Assembly (NCBI RefSeq): GCF_011764485.1
Contig: NZ_AP022848.1
Coordinates: forward strand, 648,001-712,000
Source of the DNA: Bosea sp. ANAM02
GTDB taxonomy: Bacteria; Pseudomonadota; Alphaproteobacteria; Rhizobiales; Beijerinckiaceae
Direction of reading: 5' to 3'
DNA: 64,000 nucleotides
Shown: piece by piece, positions 16,974-25,231 of the stretch
How positions within the stretch are numbered: position 1 is the first letter of the stretch
Layout: each line of letters opens with the position of its first letter
Program-made: the position numbers and the translations under genes
The notes under the pieces: model-generated
The model's database searches: none
Told to the model about the DNA's origin: nothing
What the model saw: the letters and a program-made list of their open reading frames with translations, nothing else

Positions 16974-17768
16974 ATGGCGACGATCGAAGGAAGTGCATTC
17001 GACGACTTTTTGATTGGGAGTCGTTTCAGTGACGTGATTCTCGCCGGAGCTGGCGACGATATCGTCAAGGGTGGAGATCAGGTCGATTCCCTGTTCGGCG
17101 AAGAGGGCGACGACACGCTGTTCGGCGAGAAGGGCAATGACGCCCTGTTCGGCGGCGAGGGTAACGATACCCTCTTCGGCGGGCTCGATGACGACGTCCT
17201 GTCCGGTGACGAGGGCAACGACGCCCTGTTCGGCGGCGAGGGCAACGACATCCTTTCCGGTGGCGTCGGCGATGACATCCTGCGCGGCAATGCCGGCGAC
17301 GATGTCCTGATCGGCGGCGAGGGCAACGACATCCTGCAGGGCGGGCCGGGCGATGACATCCTCCAGGGTGGCGCCGGCAACGACGTCCTCCAGGGCGGCG
17401 AGGGCACCGATATCCTCTCCGGCGGCGCCGGCGACGACATTCTCCAGGGTGGCGCTGGCGACGACATGCTGTTCGGCGGTGCCGGCAACGACATCCTGCA
17501 CGGCGGCGCCGGCAGCGACACCTTCGTCTTCGCCGGCGGTGGCGGCAACGATGTCGTGCTCGATTTCCATGCCGGCTCGGACATGCTGCAGATCGCGTCC
17601 GACATCAACGGCACCGGCATCGGCTCGGCGGAGGATGTCGCGGCGCGGGCCACCACCGTCGGCGGCAACACCGTCGTCGATCTCGGCAATGGCGACACGC
17701 TCACCCTTGTCGGCGTTTCCGCCGATGACGTTCAGGCCGATCCGAACTCCTACTTCACGGTCGCCTGA
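16974..17768 (+). CDS. RTX calcium-binding repeat protein, probable type I secretion substrate
   Basis: A 264-residue acidic protein. Residues about 24-184 are an almost unbroken run of some seventeen RTX nonapeptides of GGxGNDxLx type, which bind calcium as a parallel beta-roll once outside the cell. The short N-terminal leader (ATIEGSAFDDFLIG) already resembles a repeat, and there is no catalytic or adhesin domain. The last 80 residues (DTFVFAGGGGNDVVLDFHAG ... DTLTLVGVSADDVQADPNSYF) match the C-terminal uncleaved secretion signal region of RTX proteins. No Sec signal is present. The gene directly follows its exporter and precedes the glycan operon, so it could be a calcium-dependent surface scaffold for the glycan (inference). 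Confidence 0.88.
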   Translation: MATIEGSAFDDFLIGSRFSDVILAGAGDDIVKGGDQVDSLFGEEGDDTLFGEKGNDALFGGEGNDTLFGGLDDDVLSGDEGNDALFGGEGNDILSGGVGDDILRGNAGDDVLIGGEGNDILQGGPGDDILQGGAGNDVLQGGEGTDILSGGAGDDILQGGAGDDMLFGGAGNDILHGGAGSDTFVFAGGGGNDVVLDFHAGSDMLQIASDINGTGIGSAEDVAARATTVGGNTVVDLGNGDTLTLVGVSADDVQADPNSYFTVA

Positions 17769-17778
17769 TCCTGCTGCT

Positions 17779-17813
17779 GCCTCTCGTTCGGCCGCTGCGG
17801 CCGAACGAGAGGC
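17779..17813 (+). terminator. Strong hairpin after the RTX gene
   Basis: A perfect 16-base-pair stem with a three-base CTG loop (17779-17794 pairs with 17798-17813; the core is CCTCTCGTTCGGCCG). It begins 10 bases after the RTX stop codon. No U-run follows, so it may act as a Rho-assisted terminator, an attenuator or a 3' stabiliser that keeps RTX mRNA above that of the downstream glycan genes. Confidence 0.75.
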
Positions 17814-17902
17814 TTGCAGCTCCCGGAGCGCGCACGCCCCCGGAAAGCTCCCCTCGCTTTCCGCAAGCGCTCCGGGATTCTCCGTGCCGCAGGAGCACCC
17901 CA

Positions 17903-20194
17903 ATGCTTTCTCTCGCGCCCGTCGCGATGGCGACGACACCGCCGGCCCAGCTCGAACTCCACCGCCTCGGCGGTTCGGTCTTCCTGCTCTGCTGGACGCT
18001 CGAGGCGTCGCCCTTCGGCAGGCCTGCGATCGCACTCGCGGGCGGCGGCCGGCGCCTGCCTGCAGCTTCGATCTCGCTCGGCTTGCGTGACGGACGCGAG
18101 CGGCTCGCCGTCGCCTTCCGCTCGTCGGGCCATGATCATGTCGTCGCGACACTCAGCGATCACGGCCCGCAGGGCGAGGTGACAGCCGGCTTCGATCCGA
18201 CGCTCGTCCACGGCCTTGCCGATCCAGCCGAAATCCTCAAGGACCTTGCACCGCAAGCGCGCCTGACTCTGGCCAACGCGCTGGTCCGCGCCTGGCCCCC
18301 GCTGTTCGGCCTCGCCGCGATTCCGAATTACCTGTCCTTCCTGCGCCAGTTGCTGCTGGCGCTCTTCCCCAAGCCGGTCGCGATGCAGCCGACCGCGGCG
18401 CTGGTCGAGGGGCAATGGCTGTTCGAGACGGCGGTGCCCGCCGAATTCGGCGCCTTGCAAGGCGTCGTCCGTCTCGATGGCGCGGGGCTGACGCGTCTGG
18501 CCCTCAAGGCCCGCCTCAGCGCGGCCGATCGCAGCGGCAAGCGCGAAGCGCATCTCGTACTGGACGCGCCGCCGAGCCGTGGCGGTGGGCTTCTCATCCT
18601 GCAAGGCGAGCGCTCGCTGGTCTTGCGCACGCTGCCCGGTCGGTTGTCCGCCCCTTCGCTCGGCCGGTGGTGGGCCGGAAAGGCGGCCAGCCGCGACGGG
18701 TTGCGCAACTGGGTGGTCGAGCAGCTTGCCGGATTGTCCGAGCAGGGCCGTCTGCTCGCGATCGAGATGCAGCGGCGCGTACCGCTCGCCGTGCAGCATG
18801 TTCGCCGCAGCGACGAGCTACCTGCCGCCGAACTCGACCTCGCGGTCTGCAACCGCGCCGGGCTGCTGATCGGCGGCTGGCTGCGCGATCCCGATGATCT
18901 GCTGGACGAGGTGCTGCTCCATCGCGGCCATGGCGAGCCGATCGCGATGCTCTCGCGTTTGCAGCGTTTTCCCGTGCGCCTGCCGGCCGGGGCCGATGGC
19001 GAGACGCGCCTCGCGACGGGCTTCGCCGGCTTCGCTCCGGATTACGCCGGTGGCGCGCCGGTGCTGCAGCCGCGCTGCGAGATCAAGCTCAGATCCGGGA
19101 CGACGCTGACATTGCGCCCGCCGGTGCAGCCGGCCGATGCCGTGACGATCCGGGCGCGGGCGCTGGCGGCGATCCCGCCGCAATACCTGACCGCGGAGAT
19201 GATCGAGACGACGCTCGCACCGATCCTCGCCGCCTGCCAGGAAGATCTGCGCGACAGCCGGCCGGAGCCTGCGGTCAAGACATTCGGGCAGCCGCTTGCG
19301 CGGCCCAAAGCCTCGGTCGTGATTCCGCTCTACCGCGTCTATGACTTCCTGCGCGTGCAGGTCGCGGCCTTCGCCGGCGACCCGTGGTTCACGGAGAATG
19401 CCGAGCTGATCTATGTGCTCGATTCACCCGAGCATGAGGGCGAGATCGCGCATCTCCTCGGCGGCCTGCATCTCGCCTATGGCCTGCCGATGCAGTTCGT
19501 CGCGATGCGACGCAATGGCGGCTTCTCGGCGGCCTGCAATGCCGGCGCCGCCGCGGCACGCGGCGAGGTGCTCGCGCTCGTCAATTCCGATGTGATCCCG
19601 ACCGGCAATGGCTGGCTGGAAGGGCTGATCGCCAGGCTCGATCGCCGCGCGCGGGTCGGCGCCGTCGGTCCCAAGCTGCTCTATGACGACAACTCGCTGC
19701 AACATGCCGGCTTGTTCTTCAAGCGCGACAGCAAAGGCACCTGGCTCAACCATCATTACTTCAAGGGCATGCCCGGCAGCTATGCCCCGGCCAATATCGA
19801 GCGGCCCGTGCCCGGCGTCACCGGCGCCTGCATCGTGATGGCGCGCGATCTCTACGAGGAGCTCGGCGGTTTCGACGAGAGCTATGTGATCGGCGACTAC
19901 GAGGACAGCGATCTGTGCCTCAAGATCAGGCGCGCCGGCTTCGGCATCCTCTACGTCCCGGATGTCGCGCTCTACCATCTCGAGCGGCAATCGATCGCGC
20001 GCAGCGTCGACTACACGCGCGGCGTCGCCTCCCAGCACAATGCCTGGCTGCAGTCGCAGCGCTGGGGCGCCCAGGTCGAGGCGCTGATGCAGGCCTTCGC
20101 GACCTCCGCGCCCGAGCTTGCCCTGCCGGCGCCGGCACCCGCCGAACCCGATCTTGTTCCCCGCTTCACCTTCAGGAGAGCGACCGCCGCATGA
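17903..20194 (+). CDS. Large protein with C-terminal GT2 glycosyltransferase domain
   Basis: A 763-residue protein. The C-terminal part (about 469-720) is a GT-A family 2 glycosyltransferase: KASVVIPLYRVYDFLR opens the nucleotide-binding fold, NGGFSAACNAGAAAARG follows, LVNSD is the metal/donor site, and GGFDE ... YEDSDLCLKIRRAG is the acceptor-side ED motif. The N-terminal 460 residues are not a known enzyme to me; around 316-400 is a beta-rich module (LLIGGWLRDPDDLLDEVLL) that recurs in two other proteins of the operon. AGGAG precedes the ATG at 17903. It ends by ATGA overlap with the methyltransferase gene. No transmembrane segment is evident, so it is probably cytosolic. Confidence 0.82.
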   Translation: MLSLAPVAMATTPPAQLELHRLGGSVFLLCWTLEASPFGRPAIALAGGGRRLPAASISLGLRDGRERLAVAFRSSGHDHVVATLSDHGPQGEVTAGFDPTLVHGLADPAEILKDLAPQARLTLANALVRAWPPLFGLAAIPNYLSFLRQLLLALFPKPVAMQPTAALVEGQWLFETAVPAEFGALQGVVRLDGAGLTRLALKARLSAADRSGKREAHLVLDAPPSRGGGLLILQGERSLVLRTLPGRLSAPSLGRWWAGKAASRDGLRNWVVEQLAGLSEQGRLLAIEMQRRVPLAVQHVRRSDELPAAELDLAVCNRAGLLIGGWLRDPDDLLDEVLLHRGHGEPIAMLSRLQRFPVRLPAGADGETRLATGFAGFAPDYAGGAPVLQPRCEIKLRSGTTLTLRPPVQPADAVTIRARALAAIPPQYLTAEMIETTLAPILAACQEDLRDSRPEPAVKTFGQPLARPKASVVIPLYRVYDFLRVQVAAFAGDPWFTENAELIYVLDSPEHEGEIAHLLGGLHLAYGLPMQFVAMRRNGGFSAACNAGAAAARGEVLALVNSDVIPTGNGWLEGLIARLDRRARVGAVGPKLLYDDNSLQHAGLFFKRDSKGTWLNHHYFKGMPGSYAPANIERPVPGVTGACIVMARDLYEELGGFDESYVIGDYEDSDLCLKIRRAGFGILYVPDVALYHLERQSIARSVDYTRGVASQHNAWLQSQRWGAQVEALMQAFATSAPELALPAPAPAEPDLVPRFTFRRATAA

Positions 20195-21030
20195 CCGCCC
20201 TGAGACAGATCGCACCCGAGCCGGCTCCCGCGGAGGCTTCCGCCGGGCCCGAGCTCGACTGGCTCCTGGCCTCGCTGCAGAGCAACCGCTTCATGCCGCA
20301 TCCGCCGGAAGATTCGATCTTCGTCGGCGATGGCGACTATCGCGCGATCGGCGCCGAGTTCCTCGGCCATTTCATCCGCATCGGTCGGCTCAAGCCGCAT
20401 GAGCGCGTCTTCGATATCGGCTGCGGTATCGGCCGCATGGCGGTGCCATTGACGCAATATCTCGATCCCGAGCGCGGCAGCTATGACGGCGTCGACCCGG
20501 TGATGGAGGGCATCCTGTGGTGCGCCCGGACGATCACGCCGGCCTATCCGCGCTTCCGCTTCCAGCGGCTCGACATCGCCCACCCGCTCTATAATCCGCA
20601 AGGGTCGCTTCCGGGCATCGAGGTCCGCTTCGGCTTCGCCAATGGCAGCTTCGATTTCGTGACGATGACCTCCGTCGCGACGCATCTGCCACCCGAGGAA
20701 CTGGTGGTCTACCTGCAGGAGGCGGCGCGCCTGCTGGCGCCGGGCGGGCGGCTCTTCCTCACCGCCTTCGCGATCGACGGCACCTCGACGGGTCAGGAGC
20801 GCCTCTCGTTCAAGCGCTGGCAGGACGGGCCGGGCTGGTACGCCATCGACGAGGCGCCGCTCGCGGCCGCCGGGATCGACAGCCGCTTCCTGCTGGAGCA
20901 GGCGGCTGAGGCCGGGCTCACCGTCGAGGCGATCAGGCCGGGGCATTGGCGCGGCATCAGCGCGGCGCATTACCAGGACCTGCTGATCGCGACGAAACCG
21001 GGGAGCAAGGCACCGGGAGGCGTGGCATGA
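20191..21030 (+). CDS. Class I SAM-dependent methyltransferase
   Basis: A 279-residue methyltransferase. The SAM-binding motif I VFDIGCGIGRMAVPLTQYL is at about residues 70-88, the GVDPV acidic loop follows, and the FDFVTMTSVATHLPPEE block with LLAPGGRLFLTAF is typical of class I Rossmann methyltransferases of the type found in glycan clusters. It starts within the stop codon of the preceding GT2 gene (ATGA) and ends with ATGA into the next GT4 gene. It probably methylates a sugar or lipid-linked glycan intermediate (inference); the acceptor is unknown. Confidence 0.86.
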   Translation: MTALRQIAPEPAPAEASAGPELDWLLASLQSNRFMPHPPEDSIFVGDGDYRAIGAEFLGHFIRIGRLKPHERVFDIGCGIGRMAVPLTQYLDPERGSYDGVDPVMEGILWCARTITPAYPRFRFQRLDIAHPLYNPQGSLPGIEVRFGFANGSFDFVTMTSVATHLPPEELVVYLQEAARLLAPGGRLFLTAFAIDGTSTGQERLSFKRWQDGPGWYAIDEAPLAAAGIDSRFLLEQAAEAGLTVEAIRPGHWRGISAAHYQDLLIATKPGSKAPGGVA

Positions 21031-22274
21031 GCCGGCGTATCCTCGTCGTCGCGCATAACCATCCGTCGCTGCATCCGGGCGGCACCGAGATCTTCGCTCA
21101 TGATCTGACGCAAGCCTATCGCGAGCAGGGCTGCGAAGTTCTGTTCCTCGGCGCGACCAATGCGATGCATCGCGGCCCGCATCCGGGCACCGCGCTGCAG
21201 GCGATCGGCGAGGACGTGGTGCTGTGGAGCGCGCATTACGACCGCTTCCACATGAGCCAGATCGACCATTACGGCACTTTGCAGGATCTGGCGACGCTGC
21301 TGGAGGAGTTCCGGCCGGACGTGATCCATGTTCACCATCTCGTGCTGATCGGCGCGGAGTTCCTGACGCTGGCGCGACGGCTGCTGCCGCAGGCGGCGAT
21401 CGTAATGACGCTGCACGACTATTACCCGATCTGCCACCATGACGGGCTGATGGTGCGGCCAGGCGACCGCCAGCGCTGCAAGGGCTCCTCGCCCTCGGCC
21501 TGCCATGGCTGCTTTCCCGAGATCGGCTCCGACCGCTTCCTGCTGCGCGAGCGCTTCATCAAGACGCATCTGGCGGCGGTGGACCGTTTCGTCGCCCCGA
21601 GCCGCTTCCTGCGCCAGCGCTATGTCGACTGGGGCCTGCCCGGTGAGCGGATCGCGGTCATCGCCAATGCCCGCCCGGTCCAGGAGGCCGCGCCACATCG
21701 GCAGGCGAGCGGCCGCCGCGCCAGCTTCGGCTATTTCGGCAATCTCAATCAGTGGAAGGGCGTGCTGCCGCTGCTGCAGGCGGCGCAATTGCTGCGCGCC
21801 TCCGGCGAGACCGAATTCTCCTTGCGCATCCATGGCGGCGCCCCGTTCCAGAGCGAGGCCTTCACGACCGCGCTCGATACAGCGCTCGCGGGAGCGGAGG
21901 GCGTCGTCACCCACTGCGGGCCCTATTCCCGTGACGAGGTGCCCGGTCTGATGGCCGAGGTCGACTGGGTGGTCATGCCCTCGATCTGGTGGGAGAACGC
22001 GCCGCTCGTCATCCAGGAAGCCTTCCAGCACCGCCGGCCGCCGATCGTCAGCGCCATCGGCGGCATGGCCGAGATGGTGCGCGACGAGATCGACGGGCTG
22101 CATGTCCGGCCGGGCGATCCGGCCGCGCTGGCCCGCATCCTTCGCCGGGCGATGGAGGAGGCCGGCCTCTGGCAGCGCCTCGTCCACGGCATTGCCGAGC
22201 AGCCGACGCTCGCCGACTGCGCCGACCGCCACCTCGCCCTCTTCGATGACCTCAAGCTCGCGGAGGCCGCATGA
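21027..22274 (+). CDS. Glycosyltransferase family 4 protein
   Basis: A 415-residue GT-B glycosyltransferase. The N terminus RRILVVAHNHPSLHPGGTEIFAHDL has the glycine-rich acceptor loop, and the C-terminal donor site reads MPSIWWENAPLVIQEAF with the E-x7-E-like motif (about 320-336). It carries a histidine/cysteine insert near residues 135-165 (CHHDGLMV ... RCKG ... CHGCFP) that may bind a metal. The same insert occurs in the 25232-26536 product, its closest relative here. ATGA overlaps occur on both sides. Donor sugar unknown. Confidence 0.88.
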   Translation: MSRRILVVAHNHPSLHPGGTEIFAHDLTQAYREQGCEVLFLGATNAMHRGPHPGTALQAIGEDVVLWSAHYDRFHMSQIDHYGTLQDLATLLEEFRPDVIHVHHLVLIGAEFLTLARRLLPQAAIVMTLHDYYPICHHDGLMVRPGDRQRCKGSSPSACHGCFPEIGSDRFLLRERFIKTHLAAVDRFVAPSRFLRQRYVDWGLPGERIAVIANARPVQEAAPHRQASGRRASFGYFGNLNQWKGVLPLLQAAQLLRASGETEFSLRIHGGAPFQSEAFTTALDTALAGAEGVVTHCGPYSRDEVPGLMAEVDWVVMPSIWWENAPLVIQEAFQHRRPPIVSAIGGMAEMVRDEIDGLHVRPGDPAALARILRRAMEEAGLWQRLVHGIAEQPTLADCADRHLALFDDLKLAEAA

Positions 22275-23023
22275 CCACGGCTCAGCATCAGGACAATGAA
22301 GTCCGCCTGCCTAACGTCAACCCCGCCCGCCTGAACGGACGGGTCGATGCCCTCGACGGCAGCCGCCTGCATGGCTGGATCTGGGACGAGGCCCGTCCCG
22401 ACGAGGCGGTCACCGTCAGGATCTCCCTGGACGGCAGGGTCATCGCGGAAACGAAGGCGGACCAGAGCCGAATCGACCTGCGCCGAAACGGCATCGGCGA
22501 CGGCAAACATGCCTTCTCGATCGATCTCGACGAGACGCTGGTCGCTGCACGCACCCGGCTGACAGTCGTCGGCGTCTCCGCGGCGACCGGCGCGGAGCTG
22601 GAGCTGCGCCTGCCGGCTGCGGACGAGCTTGCTGCGGAGGCGGCGATCGCCGTGCCGCTGGCGCGCTTCTTCAACAAGGTCGAGCTGCTGATTGCGCTCA
22701 ACCGGCGCGGCCAGCTCGCCCAGAAGGAGCTCAACGAGAAGCTCGACCGCATCGCGGCCAGGCTCGAAGAGAACCATGCTCTCGCCGAGGCGACCAAGGC
22801 GGAGACCGAGAGCCAGAGCGAGATCGTACGCCGGCTCGGCGAGCTCGACGTCTTTCAATTGCGCTTTGATGGCACCCTGCGCGGCTTCGACGAGCGGCTC
22901 GACGCGATCCGCAAGGAGGCGCGGGCACCGCTCAGGCAGGTCACCGTCATCCTCGGCTTCCTTTCGGCGCTCGCGGCGGTGATGTCCTTCGTCACGCTCG
23001 CGGTGACCTTGTGGGGAGGATGA
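22271..23023 (+). CDS. Coiled-coil, C-terminally membrane-anchored protein with GW beta module
   Basis: A 250-residue protein of unknown function. Residues about 20-110 are the beta-rich module GRVDALDGSRLHGWIWDEARPDE ... GIGDGKHAFSIDL, a pattern I recall from glycosyltransferase-associated proteins in alphaproteobacteria. Residues about 145-215 are predicted coiled coil (QLAQKELNEKLDRIAARLEE). A single transmembrane segment (about 225-248, VTVILGFLSALAAVMSF) ends the chain. It could tether the glycosyltransferases to the membrane or measure chain length (speculative). It sits in the operon with a four-base overlap upstream and a four-base gap downstream. Confidence 0.75.
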   Translation: MTTAQHQDNEVRLPNVNPARLNGRVDALDGSRLHGWIWDEARPDEAVTVRISLDGRVIAETKADQSRIDLRRNGIGDGKHAFSIDLDETLVAARTRLTVVGVSAATGAELELRLPAADELAAEAAIAVPLARFFNKVELLIALNRRGQLAQKELNEKLDRIAARLEENHALAEATKAETESQSEIVRRLGELDVFQLRFDGTLRGFDERLDAIRKEARAPLRQVTVILGFLSALAAVMSFVTLAVTLWGG

Positions 23024-23027
23024 AGCG

Positions 23028-25229
23028 ATGAGCGAGGTCATCGTTCCCGAGAGGACCGCGATCGCGCAGGCGCCGACCGTCTCCTGGACGCCGCTCGGCG
23101 AGAACGCGATCCTCGTCCGCAGCCATTGCGACGCCATTCCGGCGAAGGTGCCGGTCGCAGTCGACGGCAACCCGCGCAACCGCGCCCAGACGATGGTGCT
23201 GAGCTGGCGCCGGCCCGGTGTCGAGCCTTCGGTGGCCACCGGCTTCCTCTGCCTCGCGCCGGCGCCCAGCGTCGACGATAGCGGCACCGGTGCATTGCTG
23301 ATCGGCCGGCCCGGTCGGCCGCTGCGCCTGATCCTGGCGCCGAAGCCGCAATCGCTGCAGGCCTTTCTCTCCGAGCTCGCGGACGATGCTGGTCAGGCCT
23401 TCCCGAGCGTGGTCGATGGCCTGCTCGAAGTGCTGCTGACCGGCGCGCCGAATCCGCGTCGTCTGCGGGCCGTGGCGATGCTGTTGCAGACGGTCGCGCG
23501 GCCGGGCGGCTTCGTCGAGGTGATGGGCAGGCTCGACGATGTCGCGGGCTCGGGCGGTGGCATCTTCCTGCAGGGTTGGACCTCTCATTTCGCCGCCGGG
23601 CGGATGAAGCTGCTGATCTCGCATGGCGGCCTGTCTCCGGCCCATCTCGAAACCGGGACCTTCGAGCGTGACGATCTCGGCGAGGGCGCTCGCGGCTTCT
23701 TCGGCCTGCTTGAGGATTGCCACGCCCAGCATCCCGGCGAGATCGAGCGGCTCTATTTCCGCGGCAATGACGGCTGGCGCGCGCTCGAAGTCTATGAGCG
23801 CCATGTCCTGCTCGAGCCGATCACCGTGCCCGGCCATCTGCGCGACGGCCTGCAGCGCGGCACCGCCCCGCAGGTGACGGCCGACAAGCTGAAGCGCGCC
23901 TCGCAGCGCTTCGACGGGCGCGACACGGTCTGCCTGCTGGAGGAGCCGGTGCGGGCCGGCATCGACTCGGTCACGGTGGTCGAGGGCACCGGCGTCCTGA
24001 TCATCGGCTGGCTGTTCGATCCCGAGCGTCGGGTCGGGGGGGTCTCGCTGCGCAGCGGCGGCCAATCGTGCGCCGTCGACCGCGTGTGGACGCGGGTGCA
24101 GCGCGCCGACGTTACGGCGGCCTTCATGGAGGATCCGCGCTTCGGCCCGGCCTTGGCCTCGCGCCGCAACAATCACGGCTTCATCGTCTTCGCGCCGAAG
24201 CTTCTGCCCGAGGCCGGCCAGCCGCTGCATCTCGCCTTCGAGGTGCAGGGCACGGGCCCCGCCTTCCTGCCGCTCGAACCCAATCGCGCCCCCGCTCGCC
24301 GCGCTCTGGAGCGGGTGCTCGGCCTGCTCGACGCGCGGTCCTCGACCGCGAGCGCGGTGGTCGAACGCCAGATCGCGCCGGCCTTGCAGGCGGCCGAGAT
24401 CGCTCCGCCGCGCGCGGCGGAGACGCTCGATGTCGGGAGCTTCGATCCCGAAGCACCGCTCGGCCTCGTCATCGGGCTCGATCACCGGCATCGCGAGTTG
24501 TCGGCACTGTTCGCATTGCTCGCGATGGACCCGGAAGCGCGGCCCCTGCCGATCGTGCTCGCCGCGCCCTCCGAGAGCTTCGACCGCGTCGGTGCCGAAG
24601 CGCGACGGCTTGCCCGCTTCTACAGGCTCTCCATGCGTCTCGTGGCGGTGGAAGGCGTCGAGGATGCCTGTGATGCGCTGGAGGCGGGCGTGCGCGCCTG
24701 CCGCTTCAACACGGTCGCTTTGCTGTCGGGTGCCGCGCAGATCCGCATGCCCGGCTGGCTCGGCCGGCTGGAGCGGGCCTATCGCGCGCGCGGCGGCCAA
24801 TGCGTCGCGAGCCCGACCCTGCTCTTCGAGGACGATTCCATCCGCTGGGCCGGCGCCTGGCTGGAAGGGGAGGGCGCGAGCCGGCGCATCGCCAACCGTT
24901 TCGTCGGCTATCCCCTGGAGGCGGTCGGCAATCTCGGCCCGATGGAGGTCGCGGCAGGGGCCAGCGAATGCTGCGTGCTGTCGCGCGCCGCCTTCATCGA
25001 GGTCGGCGGCTTCGCCCGCAATTATTTCACCACGGCGGAGAAGGGGCTCGATCTGTGCCTCAAGCTCCGGATGGCGGGTTCGCCCTCGCTCTGGGTGCCG
25101 GATGTCGAGGTCTATGCCGTCGACGATGCTGAGACCGCGGCGCCGCATGCCGGCGCGCTCGCCCAGCTCGCCGACCGCACCAGCTTCGACCGGCGCTGGG
25201 CGCTCGCCATCTCCAACATGAAAGGCTGA
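23028..25229 (+). CDS. Large protein with degenerate GT2-like C-terminal domain
   Basis: A 733-residue protein with the same general build as the 763-residue product: an N-terminal region, a central beta module (about 314-396, GTGVLIIGWLFDPERRVGGVSL ... NNHGFIVF) and a C-terminal GT2-like fold (about 480-720). In that fold the donor-site LVNSD of the paralogue is replaced by LLSGAAQI, and the ED motif YEDSDLCLK reads AEKGLDLCLK, so the metal-binding and catalytic acids seem lost. SPTLLFEDDSIRWAGAW and GGFARNYFTTAEKG still align. It may be an inactive partner or scaffold for an active transferase. GGAGGA at the end of the previous gene serves as its ribosome site. Confidence 0.78.
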   Translation: MSEVIVPERTAIAQAPTVSWTPLGENAILVRSHCDAIPAKVPVAVDGNPRNRAQTMVLSWRRPGVEPSVATGFLCLAPAPSVDDSGTGALLIGRPGRPLRLILAPKPQSLQAFLSELADDAGQAFPSVVDGLLEVLLTGAPNPRRLRAVAMLLQTVARPGGFVEVMGRLDDVAGSGGGIFLQGWTSHFAAGRMKLLISHGGLSPAHLETGTFERDDLGEGARGFFGLLEDCHAQHPGEIERLYFRGNDGWRALEVYERHVLLEPITVPGHLRDGLQRGTAPQVTADKLKRASQRFDGRDTVCLLEEPVRAGIDSVTVVEGTGVLIIGWLFDPERRVGGVSLRSGGQSCAVDRVWTRVQRADVTAAFMEDPRFGPALASRRNNHGFIVFAPKLLPEAGQPLHLAFEVQGTGPAFLPLEPNRAPARRALERVLGLLDARSSTASAVVERQIAPALQAAEIAPPRAAETLDVGSFDPEAPLGLVIGLDHRHRELSALFALLAMDPEARPLPIVLAAPSESFDRVGAEARRLARFYRLSMRLVAVEGVEDACDALEAGVRACRFNTVALLSGAAQIRMPGWLGRLERAYRARGGQCVASPTLLFEDDSIRWAGAWLEGEGASRRIANRFVGYPLEAVGNLGPMEVAAGASECCVLSRAAFIEVGGFARNYFTTAEKGLDLCLKLRMAGSPSLWVPDVEVYAVDDAETAAPHAGALAQLADRTSFDRRWALAISNMKG

Positions 25230-25231
25230 GG

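Noticed and set aside
17043..17525. Tandem DNA repeats that could suggest a CRISPR or minisatellite array
   Set aside because: The periodicity is 27 bases in frame with RTX nonapeptide codons; there are no unique spacers and no cas genes.
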